Made by a program: the position numbers and the translations under genes. Below are positions 34,644 through 42,246 of a stretch of 64,000 nt of DNA, in pieces. The stretch is from Paraburkholderia tropica. Its GTDB lineage: Bacteria > Pseudomonadota > Gammaproteobacteria > Burkholderiales > Burkholderiaceae. The notes beneath the pieces were generated by a model. It saw only the letters and a list, made by a program, of their open reading frames with translations, was not told the DNA's origin and did not search any database. The stretch lies in the NCBI RefSeq assembly GCF_914484835.1, contig NZ_CAJZAR010000052.1:1-64000 (forward strand), given 5' to 3'. Position 1 is the first letter of the stretch, and every line of letters begins with the position of its first letter.

Positions 34644-36611
34644 TCAGTGCACTCCGTGAAGGTGCAGACTGCGCGACTCGAACCGCTGCGAGAGTTCCTC
34701 GGACGGCAGCGCCTTGCAGACGAGCCATCCCTGGATGTGGTCGCAGCCCATCTTCGTGAGCAATTCGCGCTGCGCCTCGGTCTCGACGCCCTCGGCGACG
34801 AGTTCGAGTTCGAGCGTGCGCGCGAGGCCCACCACGGCGTTGACGATCGCCTGATCGTTGCGCGAGGTGAGCAGGTTCTCCACGAAGCTGCGGTCGATCT
34901 TCAGTTTCGAAAGCGGAAACCGTTGCAGATACGCGAGACTCGAATAGCCTGTGCCGAAGTCGTCCACGGCGAAGCGGATGCCGAGGCCCGTGAGTTCCTC
35001 GAGCAGCTTCACCGCGTGCTGCGGATCCTGCATCAGCAGGCTTTCGGTGATCTCGAACACCAGCCGGCGCGGATCGAGCCCGGTGAGCTGGATCGCCTCC
35101 TGAACGCTGTCCTTGAATCGCGGATTACGGAACTGCTGCGGCGAGACGTTGACGGCGATGTACTGCAAGGAGATGCCTTGCTCGTCCCATTGCGTCAACT
35201 GCATGCAGGCCGCTTTCAAAACCCAGTTGCCGAGATAATTAATCAGGCCGACGGATTCCGCAAGGGGAATAAATGTTGAGGGCGGCACGAGCCCATGCAA
35301 TGGATGTTGCCACCGGATCAGTGCCTCGACCCCCACGACGCCCCGTGTGGCGCTGCTTGTGATCGGTTGATAGTGCAGCGAAAACTCGCCGTTGCGCACG
35401 CCGTCGTAGAGGTCGGACTCCAGCTTGAGCAGCATGGCGTCGGTCGGATCGTCGTCCGGCACGTGCAGCATCATCGTGTTGCCGCCGGCCGACTTGGCCT
35501 GTTGCAGCGCCTGGTCGGCGCGGCGCAGCAGCGGCGTGCTGTCCGCCTGGATGTCGCCGAGATCGTGCGCGGTCTCGTGCGGATCTTCGCGCAGGATGCC
35601 GGGCAGGCCGCCTTGTGCGCGCTGGTCGGGATAGAACGCAATGCCGATGCTTGCCGACAGATGCACGGGCTGGTCGCGGAACGTGTAAGGCTGCAGGATC
35701 GACGTGAGCAGGCGGCGCGCGAGCGCTTCGGCCGTCACGCGCAGATCGCCGGGGCTCGCGTTGAGTTGCGGGCTGATCAGGATCGCGAACTCGTCGCTGC
35801 CGATGCGCGTGATCAGCTCGCCTTGCAGCGCGAGATGCGAGAGGCGGCGTGCGGTCTCTCGCAGCAGTTCGTCGCCGGCGTCGTAGCCGAGTGCGCGGTT
35901 CACGCGCTGATAGTCGTCGAGATCGAGCAGCAGCAGGGCGATCGGCAGGCCGTGGCGGTCGGCTTCGGACTGCGCGCGTTCGAGCGCGGGGCCGAGCGCC
36001 GCCTGGTTCGGCATGCCGGTCAGCGGATCGTGATGGAGCGCGTGCGTGAGGCGCGCGGCGTCGCCTTGCCAGGCCGACACATCGAAGCCCGCGACCGCGA
36101 AGCCGTCCATGCCCGCATAGGCCGAACGCTGGACGCGCAGTTCGACGGCGAGCGGATAGGTGAGCGCCTTGACGAGATCGACGGTGTCTTTCTCGATCGC
36201 GCCGCTTTCGAGCGCGCGGGCGAACAGCGCGTCGAGCCGCGACTGATGTTCGGGCGCGACGAGGTCGTGCAGCGTCGCGCCGAGCAGGAACTCGCGGTGA
36301 TAGCCGGCGAAGCGCAGGCTCGCGTCGGACACGTAGAGGAAGCGCAGGTTGCGGTCCACATGCACGAGGAAGTCCACGGCCGCCGCGGTGTGCTCGAACG
36401 AGCGCGAGACGGCATCGGACGGCGCTTCGAGCATGCGCGCCCCGAGCGGCATGTCGCGCGTCGCGTCATGGGCGTCCGGCAGCAGCGGCGCGCCGCCCGT
36501 GGAGGCGAGCGGGACGCCGGCATCGCCATGCAGCCCGGCGCGCGTGCGCAGCCGGCCGATGACCGAGCGCAGCCAGCCCGGGCGGGGCGCGGTGATCCTG
36601 TTCGCTTCCAT
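34644..36611 (-). CDS. PAS-GGDEF-EAL composite cyclic di-GMP protein
   Basis: 655-residue protein: a PAS domain (about residues 60-180, with LYVSDASLRFAGYHREFLLG), then GGDEF (about 195-365) and EAL (about 390-645). No membrane segments are visible. The GGDEF site reads RIGSDEF, a variant with Ser in place of the second Gly, so cyclase activity is uncertain. The EAL site looks intact: VEALIRWQHP, AVNVSPQQF, FEITESLLM, DDFGTGYSSLAYL, LKIDRSFV, VAEGVETEAQ. Phosphodiesterase activity is therefore likely. Start ATG 36611 is taken; an upstream in-frame ATG at 36626 is also possible. It precedes the HDOD gene on the same strand. Confidence 0.88.
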   Translation of the reverse strand: MEANRITAPRPGWLRSVIGRLRTRAGLHGDAGVPLASTGGAPLLPDAHDATRDMPLGARMLEAPSDAVSRSFEHTAAAVDFLVHVDRNLRFLYVSDASLRFAGYHREFLLGATLHDLVAPEHQSRLDALFARALESGAIEKDTVDLVKALTYPLAVELRVQRSAYAGMDGFAVAGFDVSAWQGDAARLTHALHHDPLTGMPNQAALGPALERAQSEADRHGLPIALLLLDLDDYQRVNRALGYDAGDELLRETARRLSHLALQGELITRIGSDEFAILISPQLNASPGDLRVTAEALARRLLTSILQPYTFRDQPVHLSASIGIAFYPDQRAQGGLPGILREDPHETAHDLGDIQADSTPLLRRADQALQQAKSAGGNTMMLHVPDDDPTDAMLLKLESDLYDGVRNGEFSLHYQPITSSATRGVVGVEALIRWQHPLHGLVPPSTFIPLAESVGLINYLGNWVLKAACMQLTQWDEQGISLQYIAVNVSPQQFRNPRFKDSVQEAIQLTGLDPRRLVFEITESLLMQDPQHAVKLLEELTGLGIRFAVDDFGTGYSSLAYLQRFPLSKLKIDRSFVENLLTSRNDQAIVNAVVGLARTLELELVAEGVETEAQRELLTKMGCDHIQGWLVCKALPSEELSQRFESRSLHLHGVH

Positions 36612-37046
36612 GTGTATCGCTGGCAACCCTTGGTCTGATCGTTATTGCGCCGGGCTCGCCGCGCGGCACGCTTGAGCGTGTCGCTGCGGTGGTCCGGTCG
36701 GCGGGCGCGTCGGCATCCGGCTGAACACGCCCATCAGACCGTGATATCGACCTCGCGCGCGAAATCTTTAGTGTCAAAACGGAAACAAAACGGAAATTTC
36801 GACCTCGGTGCGAACTCGCTGCACCGAGCGGTGTCAGCGCCCGCAGTTTCGGTTAAAGTGGCGCCGGCAGCCTGCTCGCGCCGATGCGCGATGCATGCGT
36901 TCGCTGCGTCCGGAGGCTTGTGTGAGCGGCCAGGCGTCCGGGGCGAAGGTCCGTTGAGCGCTTGTCCGCAGGGGCAAACTTCTTACCGGTTATTACCACC
37001 ACCGTCGGGACCTGCTGTCCGGGATTATCCGCTCCAGTCATCCGCC
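36612..37046. other. Divergent control region of two cyclic di-GMP genes
   Basis: 435 bases between the minus-strand GGDEF/EAL gene and the plus-strand EAL-HDOD gene. Includes an A-rich stretch near 36775-36800. No gene is credible. Promoters for both directions are expected. Confidence 0.45.
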
Positions 37047-38381
37047 ATGTCAGATTCATCGTCATCGTCCGCCAGGCCGGAACACGCGGCCAGCGAGAGC
37101 GGCCAGGAGCCCATGCATCACGCGCAGGGCGCCGGCGCCCATCCGTTCGTCTATCTCGGCCGGCAGCCGATCCTCGACCGCAACGGCGCGCTCAACGCCT
37201 ACGAACTGCTGTTCCGCGGCGGCGTGCAAAATCGTGCCGAAGTCTTCGACGACCGCCACGCGACCGCGCAGGTCATGACGCGCACGATGGGGCAGCTCGG
37301 CGTGCCCGCCGTGCTCGGTCGCCATCACGGCTACGTCAACATGAGCCGCGAGCTGCTGTTCGACGACATCGTGCATCTGCTGCCGCCGGGCCGCTTCGTG
37401 CTCGAAGTGCTCGAACACGTGGGCTTCGATCTCGCCGTGCTCGAACGTCTCGCGCAGCTGCGCCGCGTGGGCTATCGCATCGCCTTCGACGATGTGAGCG
37501 CGCTCACCGACAACCTGCGCCGCGCGCTGCCGTACGCGGACATCGTCAAGGTCGATCTGCTGCAGACCGACCGTGCCGAACTGCCCGCGCTCGCCGCCGC
37601 CATCGCCGCCGAAGGCAAGACGCTGATCGCCGAAAAGGTCGAGACGCGCGAGGACTTCGAGTACGCGCGCGACCTCGGCTTCGAGCTGTTCCAGGGCTAC
37701 TTCTTCGCGCGTCCGCAGATGCTGCGCGCGCCGCGCATGCGGGCCTCGCGTCTCGCGCTCGTGCGTCTGCTCGCGCTGGTGGCGAGCGATGTGGGCGTGG
37801 CCGCGCTCGAACACGAATTGCGCAGCCATCCGGGCGTGGTCGTGCAACTGCTGCGTCTCGTGAATTCGAGCGCGTATGCGCCGGGCCGGCCGATCTCGTC
37901 GCTGCGCGAGGCGGTGCTGGCCGCGGGCACGCGCCAGATCGCGCGCTGGGCGCAGCTGCTGCTTTATGCGAGCGGACGCGATCTGCCTTGGGCGTCCGAT
38001 CCGCTCGTGCAGCTCGCGGGCACGCGTTCGCATTTCATGGAACTGGCCGCGCGCAGTCTCGCGCCGAACGACCCCGATTTCGCCGATGCCGCGTTCATGA
38101 CCGGCATCTTCTCGCTCGTGCATGTGCTGGTGGGCTCCACGGCCACCGATACGCTCGAAGGGCTCGGCCTCGCGCGCGAGATCACCTCGGCCGTCGACGG
38201 GCAGCATGGCGAACTCGGCATGCTGCTGCGCGTCGCGCATGCGTGCGAACGCGGCGACGAAACCCAGGCGCAGACGCTCATCGCCGAAGCCGGCGGGCGC
38301 TTCGCTGCGCTCACGCCGCCGCTGCTCGGCGAGCTCAATCTGTGGGCGGGCGCGTGGTTCTCGGCGTATGCGGACGGTTGA
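37047..38381 (+). CDS. EAL-HDOD (YuxH/CdgJ-type) signalling protein
   Basis: 444-residue protein of the same architecture as the gene at 31595. An EAL-like domain spans about residues 33-235 and HDOD about 240-430. Here the EAL part is closer to canonical (VYLGRQPILDRNGALNAYEL, YVNMSRELL, IAFDDVSA, IAEKVETREDFEYA, FQGYFFARP), but the DDFG motif is DDVS, so activity is doubtful. The HDOD part shows LLRLVNSSAYAPGRPISSLR. The N-terminus is Ser/His-rich and probably disordered. The ATG at 37047 is chosen because the conserved YLGRQP region follows about 33 residues later; upstream frame is shadow. Confidence 0.85.
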   Translation: MSDSSSSSARPEHAASESGQEPMHHAQGAGAHPFVYLGRQPILDRNGALNAYELLFRGGVQNRAEVFDDRHATAQVMTRTMGQLGVPAVLGRHHGYVNMSRELLFDDIVHLLPPGRFVLEVLEHVGFDLAVLERLAQLRRVGYRIAFDDVSALTDNLRRALPYADIVKVDLLQTDRAELPALAAAIAAEGKTLIAEKVETREDFEYARDLGFELFQGYFFARPQMLRAPRMRASRLALVRLLALVASDVGVAALEHELRSHPGVVVQLLRLVNSSAYAPGRPISSLREAVLAAGTRQIARWAQLLLYASGRDLPWASDPLVQLAGTRSHFMELAARSLAPNDPDFADAAFMTGIFSLVHVLVGSTATDTLEGLGLAREITSAVDGQHGELGMLLRVAHACERGDETQAQTLIAEAGGRFAALTPPLLGELNLWAGAWFSAYADG

Positions 38382-38592
38382 TCCGGGCGGTTGAAGTCGG
38401 GCGCTGAAGCTGGCGTTGAAAGTCGCGTGTAAGGGCATGCCGGTTGCGCGTGTCCGCGCGCCTGCCTGCACGCTCTGCGCGCGCGCACGGACTGTGGTCC
38501 AATAGGGGCGGCGCTGAACCTGGCGGTCCGTCGCGGGCCGCGATTCCGGCGCACCATTCGTGCCCATTCGAGTACACCCGAGGACATCCGAT

Positions 38593-39156
38593 ATGAAACC
38601 GAGGTATTTCGCGGCCGGCGCCGCGGCGCTCGTCTGCGCCGGCCTGTCGCTGTTCGCCCTGACCGCGCAGGCCACGCTCAAGCCGGGCGACGCCGCGCCT
38701 GACTTCACGACCCAGGCGTCGCTGGGCGGCAAGACCTACACGTATTCGCTCGCCTCCGAGCTCAAGAAGGGCCCGGTCGTGGTGTACTTCTATCCGGCCG
38801 CGTTCACGAAGGGCTGCACGATCGAGGCGCACGAATTCGCCGAAGCCGTGGACGAGTACAAGAAGTACGGCGCGACCGTGATCGGCGTGTCGCACGACAA
38901 CATCGGCACGCTCACGAAGTTCTCGGTGAGCGAGTGCCGCAGCAAATTCCCCGTCGCCGCCGACGAGGATTCGAAGATCATCAAGGCCTACGACGCATCG
39001 ATGCCGCTGCACGATTCGATGGCCAACCGCGTCTCCTACGTGATCGCGCCGGACGGCAAGGTCATCTACGAGTACACGAGTCTCTCGCCCGATCAGCACG
39101 TGGAAAACACGCTGCGCGCCGTGAAGGAATGGGCCGCGCAGCATCCGCAGCAATAA
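38593..39156 (+). CDS. Periplasmic peroxiredoxin (AhpC/TSA, BCP-like)
   Basis: 187-residue thiol peroxidase with a cleavable signal peptide (residues 1-27, ending at Ala-Gln-Ala), so it acts in the periplasm. The active-site segment VYFYPAAFTKGCTIEAHEF puts the peroxidatic Cys near residue 76. A second Cys (SVSECRSKF, near residue 116) may resolve the disulfide. ATG 38593 follows GAGGACATCC. It stands alone with its own promoter region (38382-38592). Likely role: detoxifying peroxides in the envelope. Confidence 0.9.
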   Translation: MKPRYFAAGAAALVCAGLSLFALTAQATLKPGDAAPDFTTQASLGGKTYTYSLASELKKGPVVVYFYPAAFTKGCTIEAHEFAEAVDEYKKYGATVIGVSHDNIGTLTKFSVSECRSKFPVAADEDSKIIKAYDASMPLHDSMANRVSYVIAPDGKVIYEYTSLSPDQHVENTLRAVKEWAAQHPQQ

Positions 39157-39374
39157 GGCTCGGGGCGCGCGCGGCGTGACGGCCGCGCGCGCGGATTGAT
39201 GCGTCGATTCATGCGTTGTTTTGCGTGCTGTTTTGCGCGTGCGTCGTCTGCATGTCGCCGTGCGTGTGCGTCGTGTGCACGCCGTTGTGCGCGCCCCGCT
39301 GTGTGATGCCGCGCGACGCCGCCTTCGCCGTTCCTCCTCTCCCTTCGCTTTTGCCCGCTTTGGGCGTTCCCCGC

Positions 39375-39842
39375 ATGCCGATTCTCGTTTTACTCTTCGC
39401 GTTCGCCGCGCTCGTCTATGGCGCGGTGTGGTCGTTTCATGCGCTCTCCGCGCGATTCGGGCTCGGCGTGGCCGTGAGCGTGGCGGTGGTGGTGGCGGCG
39501 GCGATCGTCGCATTGGCCGCGCGCTGGTGGCGTCGACGCCGGGACGTCGCGCCGAATCTGCGCGGCGACGGCGACTGGACCCATCGCGTCACGGGCGCAT
39601 GGGGCGAGGCGCGGCTCGCGGCGCACAAGCGGCTGTGCGAAGTCACGTGCGACGGCGCGCACGGCGCGTATATCTTCGCGGATTTGCAGGACGCGCAGGC
39701 GCAACACGACGCAAACGGCTGGCACGTCGCGCTGCGCGTGACCGATGCGAAACGCCCGCTCTGGCAGTTGCCGATGACGAGCGAGCGCGAGGCGAAACGT
39801 TGGGCGCGCATCTTTACGCTGGCGATCGCGCAGCGGCTCTGA
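39375..39842 (+). CDS. Small membrane protein of unknown function
   Basis: 155-residue protein with two hydrophobic helices at the N-terminus (residues 2-20 and 27-50). A basic stop-transfer (RWWRRRRD) and a soluble C-terminal domain follow. That domain contains WGEARLAAHKRLCEVTCDG and ALRVTDAKRPLWQLPM. I do not recognise the family. The frame opens at 39216, but the first 53 residues there are Cys/Val-rich low-complexity and look non-coding, so the ATG at 39375 is preferred. Confidence 0.65.
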   Translation: MPILVLLFAFAALVYGAVWSFHALSARFGLGVAVSVAVVVAAAIVALAARWWRRRRDVAPNLRGDGDWTHRVTGAWGEARLAAHKRLCEVTCDGAHGAYIFADLQDAQAQHDANGWHVALRVTDAKRPLWQLPMTSEREAKRWARIFTLAIAQRL

Positions 39843-40110
39843 GGCCGGGTTCGACGAACGACGTGGGCCGCTTTGCGTGGCGCGCGCGAATGAATTTGCG
39901 CGCGGACAAGAGATGCGCAATCGCCTGCATCGAGACCGGCGCGACGGCCCGCAAACGGCGCGGATGCGCCGCGCGACAGTGGCATACTCGCACGCCAGCC
40001 GCGCTGCCCGCGAGCGGCCTGATATCGGCTTGAGACCCGGTCGAGCCCCGCTTGAAATTCGCTTGAAACCCCGCAGCGCGCCCCCACGTTTTTACTCGCC
40101 GACGATCGCC

Positions 40111-40653
40111 ATGCTCCGAACCCTGTCCATTTCCCTCGCGCTCGCCGCCGCTTGCGGCACGCTGCTTGCAGCCTGCGACCAGCAGAAGGTCGCCGACGCC
40201 GTCAACGCGGTGAAGCCCGACGCCATGGCGTTCGGCAAGCTGCAAATCGGCGTGTCGACGGTCGAGGATGTGCGCGCGTCGGCGGGCAAACCCGAGATCG
40301 TCTGGCAAAACGACGACGGCACAGAGCGCCTCGAATATCCGCGCGGTCCGAACGGCCTGAATACGTGGATGCTGGACTTCGACGCGGACGGCAAGCTCGT
40401 CGCGATGACCCAGGCGCTGACGGCGCAGAATATCGCCCAGGTGGTGCCGGGCATGACACAGGACGACGTGCGCAAGCTGCTTGGCAAACCGGCGACGGTG
40501 TCGAAGTACGCGCTGAGCCACGAGGAAGTGTGGAGCTGGCATTGGGCCGAAGGCGGCGTGGCCGGCGACGGCATGTTCAATGCGCATTTTTCGCCGGATG
40601 GACTGGTGCTCCGCACGTCGCGCTCGGATGCGCCGGGGCATGAGCAGCACTGA
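40111..40653 (+). CDS. BamE/SmpA-like outer membrane lipoprotein (second copy)
   Basis: 180-residue lipoprotein paralogous to the product at 16986. A signal peptide ends in lipobox LAAC (Cys near residue 22). Two tandem BamE-like modules follow: LQIGVSTVEDVRASAGKP and VVPGMTQDDVRKLLGKPATV. They share RLEYPRGPNGLNTWMLDF and VWSWHWAEGGV with the paralogue. The ATG at 40111 starts directly at the signal peptide. It lies 28 bases before the DUF1232 gene. Role probably in the cell envelope, otherwise unknown. Confidence 0.82.
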   Translation: MLRTLSISLALAAACGTLLAACDQQKVADAVNAVKPDAMAFGKLQIGVSTVEDVRASAGKPEIVWQNDDGTERLEYPRGPNGLNTWMLDFDADGKLVAMTQALTAQNIAQVVPGMTQDDVRKLLGKPATVSKYALSHEEVWSWHWAEGGVAGDGMFNAHFSPDGLVLRTSRSDAPGHEQH

Positions 40654-40681
40654 TACGTGCTGACGGACGAGGAGGGTGGAA

Positions 40682-40930
40682 ATGAAGCGTTTGGCCTGGC
40701 TGTTGAAGATCGTGAAGGGCGATGCGCGCGTGCTGTGGTTCGCGCTGCGGCAACCGAACCGGCCCGGCTGGCTGGTGCCGTCGGCGGCCTTGCTGACGCT
40801 TTATGCGCTCGCGCCGTTCAATATCGCGCTGCCGCTCGTCGGCGTGATCGACGACGGGATCGTCGTGCCGGTCTTGCTGCATTTGATGGTGGCGTGTCTG
40901 CCGGTGGGGTTGAGGCGGGCGGGGCGGTGA
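40682..40930 (+). CDS. Small DUF1232/YkvA-like membrane protein
   Basis: 82-residue protein with two hydrophobic helices and the DUF1232 hallmark. In place of the usual YALSPIDLIPDxxPVLGxxDD, it has YALAPFNIALPLVGVIDDGI, keeping the spacing and the Asp pair. Function of the family is unknown. The GGAGG at 40671-40675 sets the ATG at 40682 as start; a GTG at 40676 is less likely. It immediately precedes the toxin-antitoxin operator. Confidence 0.75.
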   Translation: MKRLAWLLKIVKGDARVLWFALRQPNRPGWLVPSAALLTLYALAPFNIALPLVGVIDDGIVVPVLLHLMVACLPVGLRRAGR

Positions 40931-40986
40931 GGCGGCTTGTCGAGGCCTGTCGAGGCTCTGAAGCCGGCGTGCGCCCGGTGCGGCTT

Positions 40987-41008
40987 GATGTAAAATATAC
41001 TTTACATC
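40987..41008. promoter_or_regulatory. Palindromic operator of the XRE/AbiEii pair
   Basis: GATGTAAA (40987-40994) and TTTACATC (41001-41008) form a perfect inverted repeat around ATATAC. The AT-rich centre could also be a -10 element. It lies 34 bases upstream of the antitoxin ATG, as expected for an autorepressor site. Confidence 0.75.
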
Positions 41009-41042
41009 GCGTAGCCGCCTCGGTGGCGGTGCGGAGAGCGCC

Positions 41043-41522
41043 ATGCAACTCTACGAAATCGGTCAGGCCGTCGCCCAGCGGCGCGCGGAACTCGATCTGA
41101 CCCAGGCACAACTGGCGAAACTCGCCGGTTTGTCGCGTGTCACCGTCAATCAATTCGAGGCCGGGAAGGTCAACGATCTCGGCGTCAACAAGCTGATTCC
41201 GCTCCTGAGCGTGCTCGGACTCGAACTGGCTGCCTTGCCCCGCAGCGAACAGCGCGGGCTCCACAAGGCCACGGTCAGCGCGAACGTCAGCTACAAGGGG
41301 CATCTCACGGAGCGCACGCTCGCGAAGGCGCTGGCGAGCGGCAAGATTCCCGAGGGTTACGAGTCGCAGATTTCCACGATCCTCGATGAAGTGCCGGTGC
41401 CGGTCGTCGTCAAGGCGGTCGAGGAGGCGGCCAGAAGCTCGGGTACGCCGACGCGGCAAATCTGGAAAACCCTCGCCACCTGGTCGAAGGATTTGCATCT
41501 CTATCGCGGAGTGTGGGTGTGA
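41043..41522 (+). CDS. XRE-family antitoxin / repressor
   Basis: 159-residue protein. Residues 5-62 form a Cro/CI-type helix-turn-helix (VAQRRAELDLTQAQLAKLAG, then LSRVTVNQFEAGKVNDLGV). The C-terminal 95 residues, ending WSKDLHLYRGVWV, are presumed to bind the partner. It overlaps the downstream nucleotidyltransferase gene at GTGA, the hallmark of a coupled antitoxin-toxin pair, and follows a strong palindrome suited to autoregulation. The antitoxin is not the usual AbiEi winged-helix protein, but XRE partners for AbiEii toxins are known. Neutralisation is inferred from the arrangement. Confidence 0.82.
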   Translation: MQLYEIGQAVAQRRAELDLTQAQLAKLAGLSRVTVNQFEAGKVNDLGVNKLIPLLSVLGLELAALPRSEQRGLHKATVSANVSYKGHLTERTLAKALASGKIPEGYESQISTILDEVPVPVVVKAVEEAARSSGTPTRQIWKTLATWSKDLHLYRGVWV

Positions 41523-42193
41523 ACGTATCGCCGTCGTTGGCCTCGTTGCCCGATGGCGCATGGCGAAGCCTGTTTCGGCATGCGCTCAAACTCGTCGCAG
41601 AGATCAGGACGCATGGCACGTCCAATCCGTTCTGGACCTTCGGCGCCGGGACCGTGCTCATGCTGCGATACGGCCATCGCCTGAGCAAGGACATCGATAT
41701 CTTCGTGCCCAATCCGCAGTATCTCGGCTACGTCAATCCGCGTATCAGCGACGCCGCCGCGGAAATCACGGGCGACTACGAAGAACACGCGCAGTTCGTG
41801 AAGCTGATCCTGCGGGACGGCGAGATCGATTTCGTCGTGTCGCGCAATCTGACTTCGCCGGGCTTCGACGAGTGGGAACTGATGGGCGAGGCGGTCAAGG
41901 TCGAGACCGCCGCCGAGATCGTTGCGAAGAAGATGTGGTATCGAGGCGACCGTCCCGCCGCGCGCGATTTGTTCGACCTGAGTCTCGTGATCGAGCGCGA
42001 ACCCGATGCGTTGATGGCGGCGGGCACGTTTTTGATCCGGCATCGCGCGACGTTTCTGCGGCTGCTCGACGAGCATCGACCGTTTCTTGCCGCGCGATTC
42101 GCCGATATTCAGACGCTCGGTTATACGCCGTCGTTCGATTATTGCGCTGGCGCCGCGAAGGCGTTTCTCCAGGCGATTCCAGGCGACGCTTGA
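41519..42193 (+). CDS. AbiEii/AbiGii-type nucleotidyltransferase toxin
   Basis: 224-residue nucleotidyltransferase-fold protein. FWTFGAGTVLMLRYGHRLSK then DIDIF (about residues 40-63) contains the conserved GxxxxL...R.S.DID motif with catalytic Asps. LILRDGEIDFVVSR gives the third acidic site, and KKMWYRGDRPAARDLFDL is the conserved C-terminal K...R..RDLFD segment. Known AbiEii toxins transfer nucleotides to RNA targets such as tRNA and block growth during phage infection. The start is GTG 41519, overlapping the antitoxin stop; GTG 41513 is an alternative. It ends at a bidirectional terminator against mdtC. Confidence 0.85.
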   Translation: MNVSPSLASLPDGAWRSLFRHALKLVAEIRTHGTSNPFWTFGAGTVLMLRYGHRLSKDIDIFVPNPQYLGYVNPRISDAAAEITGDYEEHAQFVKLILRDGEIDFVVSRNLTSPGFDEWELMGEAVKVETAAEIVAKKMWYRGDRPAARDLFDLSLVIEREPDALMAAGTFLIRHRATFLRLLDEHRPFLAARFADIQTLGYTPSFDYCAGAAKAFLQAIPGDA

Positions 42194-42216
42194 AGAACGG
42201 GCTTCGCATAAAAAAA

Positions 42217-42246
42217 CGGCTGGGTCTCATGCCCAGCCGCCTTTTT
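42217..42246. terminator. Bidirectional terminator between toxin and mdtC
   Basis: CGGCTGGG (42217-42224) pairs with CCCAGCCG (42232-42239). It is flanked by AAAAAAA on the left and CCTTTTT on the right. The right flank overlaps the mdtC stop. Confidence 0.9.

Noticed and set aside
33195..35279. A 694-codon + strand frame opposite the HDOD and GGDEF/EAL genes
   Set aside because: It runs across two real minus-strand genes and their gap, and its composition is that of a shadow.
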